The notes under the pieces are model-generated. The model was given only the letters and a program-made list of their open reading frames with translations, did not search any database and was not told the origin of the DNA. The position numbers and the translations under genes were made by a program. DNA of 25,963 nucleotides from Pseudovirgaria hyperparasitica (lineage: Eukaryota; Ascomycota; Dothideomycetes; Acrospermales; Acrospermaceae): positions 1 to 25,963 of the forward strand of contig NW_022985596.1 of assembly GCF_010093815.1 (NCBI RefSeq). Direction: 5' to 3'. Below are positions 10,113 to 18,853 of this stretch, piece after piece; within the stretch, counting starts at the first letter, position 1, and each line of letters opens with the position of its first letter.

Positions 10113-10409
10113 GGATAAACGGATTACCTATCAGTGAAGCTGCCCCGATCAATAAACTAACCGTCGGCTTTAAGAATGGGCTGCATGATTAGCGCGATGT
10201 GACAGAAATGGCCGAATTGCGTAATTTGCTCTCTTTGTGTTACCTGTACAAGGGTTTGCCAACTTCAGGTCGACATTTGACCTCCAGAATAACCTTATTT
10301 TTACGCATTAAGACGGCGTCCGGCTATACTAAATCCATGGTTTCTCTTAGAATTACCGAAGTTCTGCCGAAATTGAATAGATTCGAGTTTCCTGACGGGC
10401 GAAAAATAA
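10113..10409. other. Spacer between the foldback and the Harbinger element
   Basis: I see no gene here. Positions 10267-10324 are an inverted, about 80% similar copy of 14025-14083, which lies inside the right part of the Harbinger element. The spacer may therefore contain a fragment of a related, older element. Confidence 0.45.
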
Positions 10410-10412
10410 TTA

Positions 10413-10630
10413 GGGGGTTTTTGAAACCTCAGCTGGAGGTCAAAATTTGACCTTTTTTACCGACGGTTGCCCGTTTTCCGCCGAGTATTTGAAATTAGAT
10501 CTCACCGTCAGCTTAAAACCCGAGCAGATGACCAGGGTATATAAGACGGCGTGGAGCTAAAGGAATGTGGCTTCGGGATGGCTGAACTTTACCTCATATA
10601 GTATGGTTGGACGTCAAAATCGACATTTTT
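10413..10630 (+). repeat. Left terminal inverted repeat of the Harbinger element
   Basis: It starts with GGGGGTTTTTGAAACCTCAG and pairs with 14115-14330. It includes a palindromic GGTCAAAATTTGACC and a GTCAAAATCGAC block likely to be subterminal transposase-binding repeats; that role is inference. Confidence 0.85.
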
Positions 10631-10806
10631 CGACGTTTTTCGACGTGCAACTTTTTTACGCTCGTCGACGACGTCCAGTTCGCGAGAACTTCGGCTAATC
10701 GACGTTTTTGACCCCGTCTCGTGACATATGCTGCTTACGTAAAAATATACTTTTTGTTTCTTAGCAGATTTGAACGATTTGGAGTATTTTGAGGTGATGT
10801 TCAATA

Positions 10807-12062
10807 ATGGACGACGAGTCTACCTTTACCCTTGTCCTTGCCCAACAGTATTGCCTATTCGGGCTATTTGTAGAGGCTGCCGTTGAGGCTATCGATATAG
10901 ATGACCGAGGTGGCGTACGGAGGTGTGATTCGACGGCGTTGGTGCCACAGATTCTGGATGAGATCCGTTCTGGGAACAAGGAGGCGAAGATGAGAGGTCT
11001 AATTGGCGTTCGAATGGATACCTTTGATGAGTTATTACAGACTCTGAAGGGGTATGGGCTTAAAGACGGGTGGAAGGTTTCTGCCGACGAAAAACTCTTC
11101 ATTTACTTACATATCTGTCGAACTGGGCTCTCTCTCAGTAAAGCTCGATGGATCTTAGGAAGAGATACCTGTACCTTGAGCTCGTAAGTCGCTCAGGTAT
11201 TACCTATTACCTCATTACTAAAAGTCATGATAGGATATTCAATCAGGTGACTCACTCTTTATGTAAACTTCATAAGGATATTGTGAAGCTTCCTGAAGAT
11301 ACCGTCGATATCCATCCTAGTATAGCTACAAATCCGAAGCTACAGCCGTTCAAGGATGCTGTTGGCGCGATTGATGGTACTCATATACCTATATCTGTAC
11401 CTGAAGAGCAGCAGTTAGCTTGGTGGAATCGGAAGCACTTCATCTCGCAGAACGTACTTGCCGTAGTCGACTTCGACCTCAACTTCATGTTTGTATATCC
11501 TGGTTGGGAGGGCTCAGCTCACGATCTTCGCGTCTTTGATAAGGCGATTGAGGATGGGTTGACGTGTCCACGAGGGAAATACTACCTTGCTGATGCTGGG
11601 TATACAAACCGTCAACATACCATGCTACTCACGCCATATTATAAGACGAGATACCATCTACGAGAGGTAATAGCTGCTGGACAGAAGCCGGAGACGAAGG
11701 AAGAACTCTTTAACCTTCGTCACTCACAGCTCCGTAATTGTATTGAGCGAGTATTCGGTGTGCTTAAAGCACGCTTTGAGATTCTATTAACGCCTAGGCC
11801 AAATAGGAGTATTGAGATGCAGACAGACCTTATATTTGCTCTTACTGCCCTCCATAACTTCATGAATGTTCGCCGAGATGACACTCCGGGTATGAATTCG
11901 CAGGTAGTCGACGAGGAACCAGATAATTTACAACCGCTGTTACTCCGTGATGCGCTGGAGCAGAATAGCGATAGAGATCGTATTGCAGAGTCGTGTTGGA
12001 GGCAATACCAGGCATATATAGAAGCAGAAAATGAGGATATAGAGGATGAGGTTGTATACTAG
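10807..12062 (+). CDS. PIF/Harbinger-type DDE transposase
   Basis: Two exons, 10807-11183 and 11234-12062, join across a 50-bp intron (GTAAGT donor, TTACTAA-like branch, TAG acceptor) to give 401 aa without stops. The intron removes the in-frame TAA that follows codon 126. A nuclease core is recognisable: Ala-Ile-Asp-Gly-Thr-His-Ile (D173), Gly-Ser-Ala-His-Asp (D223) and Asn-Cys-Ile-Glu-Arg (E297), the DDE triad of the superfamily. The N-terminal 110 residues are helical, as expected for the DNA-binding part. The C-terminus is acidic. It faces the Myb-like gene across a nested MITE. In this superfamily both proteins are known to be needed for transposition. The lack of stops or frameshifts suggests it may still be active. 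Confidence 0.92.
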
Positions 12063-12155
12063 AATTATTCAATATTCAATATTCACGTAGTATAGTGGGG
12101 CATAGTATCTAGGGCATAGTATATGCGGATATCTTGCGTAAAGATGTAATAATTA

Positions 12156-12302
12156 GAGGTATAGTAGTTGCCAAGCACGCAGCGACTTTTACCACCGGGC
12201 TCTCTCCGGGCTAGGTTTTACTACGAAATATTAGTCTTTTACGTGGCTAAGCCTGGCCCGGGGAGAACCCGAGGGTAAAGTCGCTGCGCAACACTACACC
12301 TC
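12156..12302. mobile_element. 147-bp TA-flanked MITE nested in the Harbinger element
   Basis: The two halves are inverted copies: the left starts GAGGTATAGTAGTTGC, and the right ends GCAACACTACACCTC. The inner blocks GCAGCGACTTTTACC and CCGGG also pair. TA occurs directly on both sides (12154-12155 and 12303-12304), as in Tc1/mariner insertions. It sits between the convergent transposase and Myb-like genes and carries no frame. Its hairpin could influence 3' ends of both transcripts; that is inference. Confidence 0.78.
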
Positions 12303-12304
12303 TA

Positions 12305-12505
12305 TCGTTATATATATACGCAAATACAACGCAGTTTCGACGCGAATATCCATATACTATGACGTATATAATATAGAATAGGTACTAGCGTCTCCTAATT
12401 TAGAAGTGAACAGAGCTTAGTAATAGTAGATACTACGTCACTACTACTATTACGGATTCTCAACTCTATTAACGTATACTCAACTTCATATACTTTCTAT
12501 CACGA
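12305..12505. other. AT-rich 3' flank between the MITE and the Myb-like gene
   Basis: About 200 bp of AT-rich sequence follow the MITE and run to the stop of the Myb-like gene. A short inverted pair around TAATAGTAG/CTACTATTA is visible near 12420-12455. I see no gene. Confidence 0.35.
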
Positions 12506-13843
12506 CTATAGCTGCCATGGACGCCCTGCTACTGTACCAGGTACCTCAGAACCTTCGCTAGTTGTTTCTATCTCCCTATCCTCATCTGCAACTGTCAAAC
12601 GGCTAACTTCTGGTATAGGAAACAACCCGGAGGCAGTTCCACCTCGCTCGATAATCTGGCCTCTAAGAAACTTTTTTGCTCTCTCATCACTCATACCAAG
12701 GAAGAGATTGGCTGTACCAGGGTTGGCGATAATGAGACAGGCCTTATCGAAGTCATCGTCGGTAAGTAGAGCAGCGTACTTCAATTCTAACTTCTTGACT
12801 GCCAACTGGATAGGATCTTGTTGTCTCGAGGTATGTTTTTCAAGCGTCCGAGTAAAGTCACTCTGTGTCTTGAGGATAACTTCAGTAATACTCCGAATAG
12901 CTTCGCTTCTCGGTGTAACTCTATTCTTAAGCTTAAGGCGCTGAACCGCAGCTTTACGGTCCTCGATCCGGTTCTTGTCATCATCAGAGTATGTATTCCT
13001 ATCCACACTTCCATCACGTCTCTTCTTACTTCGCGTTGTAGTAACCCTATCTCTAGGGTTACTATGGTTGGCGGCCGGCGAATCGCCACGGTAAACCTCA
13101 TCATCACTATCCTCATCAACCTGTATAGCTGACGCTGATGAAGCCTTGGTAATTGACCGCGAGTACTGGCCAGTAGCCACCACGTCTCCGAATATTTGTT
13201 CAAGCAACTCAAGGTGAGGTGGACCTTCACGTCTAAACCTCCTACGATCCTTATGAGTAGTGAAGTACTCATCCATAGTCTCAGGATCTGCCTGGTACGT
13301 CCCTAACGTGTCGCTCCACCACCAACCTGATAAGGCGTTTAGGTGCTCATTCCACGCTTTATAGACCTCCTTCCAGGTTCCGAACTTCGACCTTACCATC
13401 GCGGCAGTCAACTTAAAAGGTACGTGTTCTCCTAACTCTATTTCTGCGGCTGTCCACACGGCCTTCGGAAAGGTACCACCGCCTGTACGAAGGCTGAGTT
13501 TCCTCAATAGAAAATTCAAGAGCTGAATCTCAATCGCAGGTGTCGCCCACGTCCGCCCTTCATATTTCGGCTTCGGTCCACTTGACACTGCCCTCTTCGG
13601 CGATGGGGCAGACGCCTGTAGACCTATAGTACCACTTCGCCCACGTTTCGAACCAGATAATGAAGAGTCGGATAGCGATTGAAGACTATCGGCGACTGGC
13701 GGCGAGTCGGACTCCTCGTCTAGTTGCTTACGTAAAAGTATACTTTTCTGTTTCTCTGCAGATTCAGACGAATTAGCACTCGTAGAGTTGTCATGTACAA
13801 GGAGTATAGGGTCGATGACGTCGTCAGGCACGTGGTCAGCCAT
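12506..13843 (-). CDS. Myb/SANT-like second protein of the Harbinger element
   Basis: A single uninterrupted exon encodes 445 aa. Residues about 97-185 form a helix-rich Myb/SANT-like region: Trp at 99 and 130, Phe-Gly-Thr-Trp-Lys near 154-158, and a Trp-Trp-Trp at 174-176. This is the arrangement seen in the trihelix/Myb-like DNA-binding partner of fungal and plant Harbinger transposases. The first 95 residues are Ser-rich with basic patches (KRGR near 66). Residues about 240-310 are charged with a probable nuclear signal (KKRR). The C-terminal third contains amphipathic helices. In known Harbinger systems such a protein brings the transposase to the nucleus and the TIRs; here this is inferred from family and position. 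The ATG at 13843 is the first in frame. Confidence 0.85.
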   Translation of the reverse strand: MADHVPDDVIDPILLVHDNSTSANSSESAEKQKSILLRKQLDEESDSPPVADSLQSLSDSSLSGSKRGRSGTIGLQASAPSPKRAVSSGPKPKYEGRTWATPAIEIQLLNFLLRKLSLRTGGGTFPKAVWTAAEIELGEHVPFKLTAAMVRSKFGTWKEVYKAWNEHLNALSGWWWSDTLGTYQADPETMDEYFTTHKDRRRFRREGPPHLELLEQIFGDVVATGQYSRSITKASSASAIQVDEDSDDEVYRGDSPAANHSNPRDRVTTTRSKKRRDGSVDRNTYSDDDKNRIEDRKAAVQRLKLKNRVTPRSEAIRSITEVILKTQSDFTRTLEKHTSRQQDPIQLAVKKLELKYAALLTDDDFDKACLIIANPGTANLFLGMSDERAKKFLRGQIIERGGTASGLFPIPEVSRLTVADEDREIETTSEGSEVPGTVAGRPWQL

Positions 13844-14114
13844 TTTCCACGACGTGGAGTTGATGAGTTTGACTTCAATTTGGACGTGGGAGAAACGGTA
13901 TGCGTGCTACCCCGCCTTAAGATCGTATTACTAACTAATTACTGAGCGACTTGACCTTCAGCTGACTTTTCAAACACCCAGGACTTCTGGAGGTCGAACT
14001 AATTGAAAACTATCGACGGGTGGCGTCCGGACGCCGTCTCTACGCTTACAAATAAGGTTATTCCTGAGGTCAAAATCTGACCTCAAGTTTCAAAAGGCCC
14101 CTTACTTGCTGCTC

Positions 14115-14330
14115 AAAAACGTCGATTTTGACATTCAACCATACCTAATATAGGTAAGTTCAGCCATCCCGAAGCCACAATCTTTTAGTTCCACGCCGTC
14201 GTCTAATCCCTGTCTTCAGCTCGGGTTTTAAGCTGGAGGTGAGATTCAATTTCAAACACCGGTCGAATATGGGGTATTGAACGTCAGAAACGTCGAAAAT
14301 TGAACGTCAGCTGAGGTTTCAAACACCCCC
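14115..14330 (-). repeat. Right terminal inverted repeat of the Harbinger element
   Basis: It pairs with 10413-10630 and ends CAGCTGAGGTTTCAAACACC followed by CCC. Another tip-like copy (CAGCTGACTTTTCAAACACCC) occurs at 13959-13979, inside the element. Confidence 0.85.
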
Positions 14331-14432
14331 TCAGCTCTGTGGCAGGAATGCCTGCCTTGCTTTGTGCAACTTATCAAGGTCAGCTTTTGTTCCGGATCTT
14401 CAGAGCGAGAAGACCTCAAACTTCGCTACGAC

Positions 14433-15329
14433 ATGTCGCTGGCGCGCTTCCAGCTCGCATATAGTCCTAGAAGGCCATTGCCACCTTGCGAAGGACCAAA
14501 GCTGTTGCCATTCAAGAGGCATAAGGGTAATATCCACTTCCTAAAGCTTCTTAGTTCGTCGCCGCGCTTGGACGGATCTGAAGGAGCCGAAGGAGGTCAC
14601 AGCTATGTCTTCAAGGTTCGCATAGGTAAGAAGAAGTATGCACTAAAGGTCGTAAGTAAATACGCGTATATTTAATCACTGCTTTGTCGTTCAAGCCTAA
14701 TATACGTCTAGTTCAAGTTCTTTAGTGTCGAGCAAGAACGCTCTTCGGTATTTCCTACCGATAGGGTCAAGGCAAGCGATGAGATAATCACCTATCACTC
14801 CGATCCATTTTATGCAGAGTGTAGAGCATACGGAAAGCTGCAAACCCATGAGCAACAGCAGCAAGAACAACGAACAAGAGACGAGAGGCGGCAACATCGG
14901 GAACATCCACACCGACTAGCTGTGCCCTGCTACGGCTATCTTTATCTCCCAGCAGAACAGTATGGGGAAATTTTCAGCGAGCAATTTGGGATTCGAGACT
15001 GGGACTGGCCAGAAGAAGATGAAGACAAGAGCTGGCGGGAGAAGCCACCGTTCCGAGCTTTGGTGAAAGAGCTCGTAGAGTCCAAGGAGGCCATCGTTAA
15101 TGCAGAAGAAATGGAGCGAGACCTACACGAACTGAGGAATTTGGGAATATACCCAGTAGACCTGTACGCGAGGAATTACCTGGATGGAAAACTTGTTGAT
15201 TTCAGTAGCGCGATGATATCTCCACACTGGTGGCTTGATTCTCTCAGACCACTGCGGCGCCAGAGGGTGTTGGACGAGGAGCTTTTGCTATTCAGAGAGA
15301 TGATCAGAGAGGCACAAACCGATTCCTGA
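14433..15329 (+). CDS. FTA2-like (Sim4 kinetochore subunit family) protein with kinase-like motifs
   Basis: Exons 14433-14651 and 14712-15329 join across a 60-bp intron (GTAAGT...CTAG) at a phase-0 boundary to give 278 aa. The N-terminus has Leu-Pro-Pro-Cys-Glu-Gly-Pro-Lys-Leu, then Ser-Tyr-Val-Phe-Lys-Val and Tyr-Ala-Leu-Lys-Val (K72), like a kinase glycine strand and VAIK lysine. Asp-Pro-Phe-Tyr-Ala-Glu-Cys-Arg-Ala-Tyr (104-113), Asp-Leu-Tyr-Ala-Arg-Asn (223-228) and Val-Asp-Phe-Ser (235-238) follow, typical of the fungal FTA2 family and resembling kinase catalytic-loop and DFG positions. A Gln/Glu/Arg-rich insert lies at 119-140. FTA2 itself is a kinetochore subunit in fission yeast; filamentous fungi carry many FTA2-like paralogues of unknown role, and this copy in TE-rich DNA is more likely one of those. 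The 14433 ATG is preferred because the frame upstream has no ATG. Confidence 0.78.
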
Positions 15330-16046
15330 GATGTAACGGTGATTCACTAGTATAGAAAATACAGAACCAACACGTCCTGGGTAAGAGCATTCGGAGTGGT
15401 AATTAGCAGATGCCGCTGGAGGCTCTTTCGAAGGAACGGTGACAATCAAGAGGATTGACCTTAGAGATCTCCTCAACCCCCCAGTCATCCGCGTAACCCT
15501 CTACCAGTCGTGCAGTATTTCACTAAAAGTAATGATATGTCGGACTGTCCTATTGTCAACACCGCAATGCCGCTCCATTCTCGAGGTCCGAGCGAAGCAG
15601 AGGGCGGGGCAAAGCTGCTGATCGACTGGCGGGTCAGCTGATTCGGCATCAGGGATGCCACCAGCAGCCTTGCCAGTCAGGTGGATGAAACATCCAGGCG
15701 CCACCTGTACTGTGGGCTTGGCAAGGATGAGGTATCGCTGTCCACATCTACCTAAATTTCTGAAGAAGGTATGCGCCGTGCATATTATCGTTTGGAGGAT
15801 GAAATCGAGCTGAATTAGGTAACTTCGTTTATGACCACTTTCAGCCGGTATCAGGGTTTGCGTCCCGGCATTTGTTTTACGAATTTATTTTCTTGAAGAC
15901 ATCATTCTATGAGAGATTTACGATGTTCGCAATGGTAGCATGTCGTTCCGATCCCAACCTTGCATTTGTATCATCGCCCATTGTATGACACTGTGGTACT
16001 ATTGAGAGTTCAACTGCATCTGAATACCGATTGCAGTATCTTTGTA
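15330..16046. other. Intergenic region without a recognisable gene
   Basis: About 700 bp between the FTA2-like gene and the decarboxylase relic contain only short frames in all directions. No RNA gene, repeat end or transposon signature is visible. Confidence 0.4.
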
Positions 16047-16542
16047 TCATAAAGTCGGCCAGTCCATCTCAATCTCCTCCAAGCCCCCACGTCCTTTGAA
16101 TTTATTTACAACAGTGGCCTGCTCATGTAGGAGATGGTGGTTGGTCTGCGTCCCGATATTTGCGAGCTTTCGCCAGCGTTCTAGATCGACTTGGTTGCGT
16201 TTGTTCCCATGGGCTGCTTCTGCATTGTCCCAGTGTCCGGAGGAGAAACCAACAGCTGGATCCAGCACAGTCACTCATACCTTCCAACCAGTTACACTGC
16301 CACAATTCGCCTTCTCTTATGCACTGATAGTCGACTCTCTGGTAGTTGATACGCCCGGCCATTGGACCCCCATTAATAGCGTAAACGATTCGATCTTCGT
16401 TGTAGAACCACATCTCATATTTCCATTTCTCAGGCGCACCGTTTTCCGGGTTCTGTGCATCATAATTATAGATGAGATGCACTGACTTCATGTCCCTCTC
16501 GAATGCGTTTATGACAAACTGTGATTTATGCGGCCATAACAT
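16047..16542 (-). pseudogene. Phenolic acid decarboxylase (PAD) copy with a deletion of about 20 codons
   Basis: PAD removes the carboxyl group of ferulic and p-coumaric acid without a cofactor. The minus strand from the ATG at 16542 encodes Ile-Tyr-Asn-Tyr-Asp, Tyr-Glu-Met-Trp-Phe, Gly-Gly-Pro-Met-Ala-Gly-Arg and Trp-Gln-Cys-Asn-Trp-Leu-Glu, which cover the tyrosine pair, arginine and glutamate known to be catalytic in the family. After that Glu the frame changes. Homology resumes in another frame with Gly-Phe-Ser-Ser-Gly-His-Trp and continues to Asp-Trp-Pro-Thr-Leu and the stop at 16047. The strands that normally follow the catalytic Glu (about 20 residues) are missing. Only 25 bp, starting GTATGAGT and ending CCAG, separate the two parts: too short for a normal intron, but perhaps the remains of one. 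Probably inactive; a very small chance of a shortened functional splice form remains. Confidence 0.82.
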
Positions 16543-16584
16543 TGTGAAAAGTTTAGTAGTCAAGGGATTAAACAGACCACCAGA

Positions 16585-16970
16585 ATATGTTTATATACTT
16601 TAGACAGCAGTCATGTCTTATCTAGTCTAACGGTATCTTCGTTGGGCGTACCTGAGTCGCACAGTCATAGTCCGTTTCTCTAAGGGACATTTTAGTATAT
16701 CTACGGGCTATTTTTCGTGTCATACCACGCTCAGACATGACCAAATACAATCGGATACAATTTGAGGTCCTAGACTAGAATTGTATGATTAGTCACCCTA
16801 AAAGTACGAAATGAGCTTGGAATGACCATGGAGCTTAAAGACCAGCGATGAGGATACCGAAGAATTATTCAACCCGTAGCGTCTTAAATAATCCGTAACC
16901 TTCAAAAACCCCGTAGCGTGTAGTAAGGATTTGGATTCCACACGTCTGGAAGTATTAATGCCTCGTGGGG
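16585..16970. other. Region upstream of the decarboxylase relic, no gene seen
   Basis: This holds the former 5' flank of the decarboxylase and moderately AT-rich sequence with many TA steps. No convincing frame or repeat end is visible until the TA at 16971-16972. Confidence 0.35.
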
Positions 16971-17290
16971 TAGGGGGTTGCAAAAGTCGTAAATCGCCGA
17001 CCTCCGGCGCGCGTCGTCTACGGTCTAATACTACTTATAATTACTATCTCGAGGGTCGTGAAGCCAATACACCCGAGAAAGCACGCTCTTATACACTCTG
17101 AGACCACCGAATACCCTCTAAAAACGCACTAAGAGCCTTCGGTTGCGTTTGCGAGTACCTATATTTAACTGTCTATACACGGCTCTCTAAACGCGAATTA
17201 CGAGGCTCGCCAGCTATTAGATGATAGAGGAAATAGTATGGCGAGCCATTTTTAGACGAGTCTCAGCAGGGAGTTGATCGCGAGGGTCTG
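16971..17290 (+). mobile_element. 5'-end fragment of a second Tc1/mariner element
   Basis: A TA at 16971 is followed by GGGGGTTGCAAAAGTCGTAA, which aligns with the TIR at 7166-7211 (GGGGGT, AAAA, ATC.CCGA and CCGCGC blocks are shared). From about 17062 the plus strand encodes Ala-Asn-Thr-Pro-Glu-Lys-Ala-Arg-Ser-Tyr-Thr-Leu. Further blocks match the first residues of the transposase relic at 8509, including Arg-Ile-Pro, Leu-Arg-Ala-Phe, Glu-Tyr-x-Tyr-Leu and Gly-Ser-Pro. Internal stops (TGA for Trp, tandem stops near 17221) show it is dead. The similarity fades by about 17290 and no right TIR is visible. Confidence 0.72.
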
Positions 17291-17706
17291 AGACTTTTTG
17301 GTTCACAAAAAACACGATTTTCACGAGTTTGCCCGATCAGAAGTAATGCATGATCGCATGGCCCTTCTGAGTTCTTTCCGGTCTTGTTGGGTGGGGGAGG
17401 CGTCTGGGTTTTCCCTGACGTCCTGTGCTACCTGGCTTGTGTCGGTCCGTATGGGGCCTTGGTATCTTATGCGTCTTTTACTTGTGGGTAGCGGTAGTAG
17501 CTGTTGGCACTGTGTACGTAACCTTCCGGTGTCATCTCCTGGGTCTGTTGTGTAGCGTTGAAGAGATTTCACAAAAACGCCTCGCAGGAGCTCGTACAAT
17601 AATCAAGAGGAGGAAGAGGTAGGATTTCTATTAGGTCATCCCCATTGGTAGCAACGCGAACAGCATAAAGTTCCCACAGCAGGTTCTCGTGTGCTGGCAC
17701 AGCACA
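17291..17706. other. Unassigned region downstream of the Tc1/mariner fragment
   Basis: Frames on both strands (for example minus 17599-17321, 92 codons, Arg/Gln-rich) lack any recognisable motif. Composition is GC-balanced, unlike the RIP segments, so it may be unique host sequence or a fragment of an unmutated repeat. Confidence 0.3.
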
Positions 17707-18056
17707 ATGAAGCACTTGTCATCGGTTCTTATGCTATCTCCTGAAAGATCCTTACCGAAACTGTTCGCTCGCGACATCGCTGCTTACAGCGATGCGGAAC
17801 TGGACCGATAGCTGGTCGAGCACGGAAGGTGAGCACTGCATGCCATCACCCATCCTACTGCCTTGCTAACACATACCGTCCGCGGTAGGCGTCTTCTTAA
17901 TTTGCTGCCAAGAAAAAAAGTCTCAAGCGACCGGGACATGCCCCACTAGAAATGCGCTTTGCACAAGGCGAGGTGAGCCAGTACGACAACAGCCTTTCAC
18001 ATTTACTGCGTGATCTAAGCAACCTCCGCCACACTACAAACTTCAATCGTCCATGA
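17707..18056 (+). pseudogene. Possible gene relic with an intron-like segment and internal stops
   Basis: From the ATG at 17707 about 35 codons read well (Leu-Phe-Ala-Arg-Asp-Ile-Ala-Ala-Tyr-Ser-Asp-Ala-Glu-Leu-Asp-Arg) before a TAG. The frame then continues to an intron-like segment (GTGAGC donor near 17829, GCTAAC branch, TAG acceptor near 17889). A further stretch with Glu-Met-Arg-Phe-Ala-Gln-Gly-Glu-Val-Ser-Gln-Tyr-Asp runs to a TGA at 18054-18056. Two stops and an uncertain junction phase suggest decay. The family is not recognised. Confidence 0.25.
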
Positions 18057-18853
18057 GAATCTGTGTAGTCGTCATTCTTGATGAATTCAGGTCTTTGGCC
18101 TTTGTATTGCTATGGTAGCTGTTGCAATCTAGGACTAAAGGACCCTACGGCATCGCTAATGATAGGGTTAGCTGGCAACTGGCCGAAGAACAAAAATAAC
18201 CAGATAAGCACGTGCTTAAGGATTGTATTGTAAGCTAAGAAGCGGCACAGATATCATAGATTACACCGAACGTGTGAGTGGGTCAGATCGTTATGATGTC
18301 CCTCTCGTAGATATAACATAAGACGTTGACACCAATGGAACCTAGCTTTGATAAACCCACATGTTAGTCGGAGGGAGCATAACCGCGCCTCCGAAGCAGC
18401 ACATATATGAATATACAGGGGCTGCCGACATGCAGAGCAATATGCCCGAAAGCTAGCACGATTATAGCAGCGTTCTTAGGCCAACTGAAACAAAGCCAAT
18501 GTGGCGCTCTCGCGTGTCTAGATTTGGCATTTCATCTAGCTAAGTCGACGTGCTTTCTTTTGCGTAAACCTTATGGTTGCATGGCTCCCGCTAGTTAAAT
18601 TTCTTAGGCGCTCTGTAGCCGGCATATGCGGCTTGTTTATGTTTTCGGTTGAACGCAGGAACACTTGCTGGTCGACCAGGCATCTCACGTCGGTATGGTG
18701 TGGGTAGTGTTAGTAGGAGGTCGTGGGCTATGTGCCGCAAGGACTCAAGTCTCTACGATTAATTCGAGTCGACTTGAACATACACCGAATACTGTGTTCA
18801 CCTCCATTGCATCACCTGGCGGTCATCCAGTGTCCTCGTTAAGGCGAACAATG
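18057..18853. other. Unassigned region containing one inverted repeat arm
   Basis: No convincing gene. Positions 18357-18416 (ACCCACATGTTAGTCGGAGG...) are an inverted, imperfect copy of about 19571-19630. Short frames at 18407-18598 and 18665-18949 show no domain, and the latter runs into the TIR element. Confidence 0.35.

Larger units (their letters stand above)
10413..14330. mobile_element. PIF/Harbinger DNA transposon with both genes intact
   Basis: Long inverted repeats bound a 3.9-kb element: 10413-10630 on the left and 14115-14330 on the right. They share GAAACCTCAGCTG near the tips, then a block with GCTTAAAACCCGAGC and another with GGCTTCGGGATGGCTGAACT. The flanks are TTA (10410-10412) and TCA (14331-14333), an imperfect form of the TWA target duplication usual for this superfamily. 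Inside are a plus-strand DDE transposase and a convergent minus-strand Myb/SANT-like gene, the two-gene layout of Harbinger elements. Neither gene shows RIP-type stops, so the insertion is probably younger than the Tc1/mariner relic. The middle of the TIRs has diverged. Confidence 0.9.

Noticed and set aside
10199-10450. 83-codon plus-strand frame left of the Harbinger element
   Set aside because: It overlaps the element border and the subterminal repeat; no family resemblance.
14349-14432. Start of the FTA2-like gene at ATG 14349 or at a GTG near 14364
   Set aside because: ATG 14349 is in another frame and needs an extra unsupported intron; GTG starts are not expected in fungal nuclear genes. 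ATG 14433 gives the usual N-terminal Pro-Pro-Cys-Glu-Gly-Pro block.
16257-16283. 25-bp intron in the decarboxylase gene
   Set aside because: Below the minimum length for fungal spliceosomal introns, and the residues expected there are missing, so a deletion is the better explanation.
17321-17599. Arg/Gln-rich minus-strand frame as a retrotransposon gag
   Set aside because: No zinc knuckle, protease or reverse transcriptase nearby and no LTR; the composition alone is not enough.
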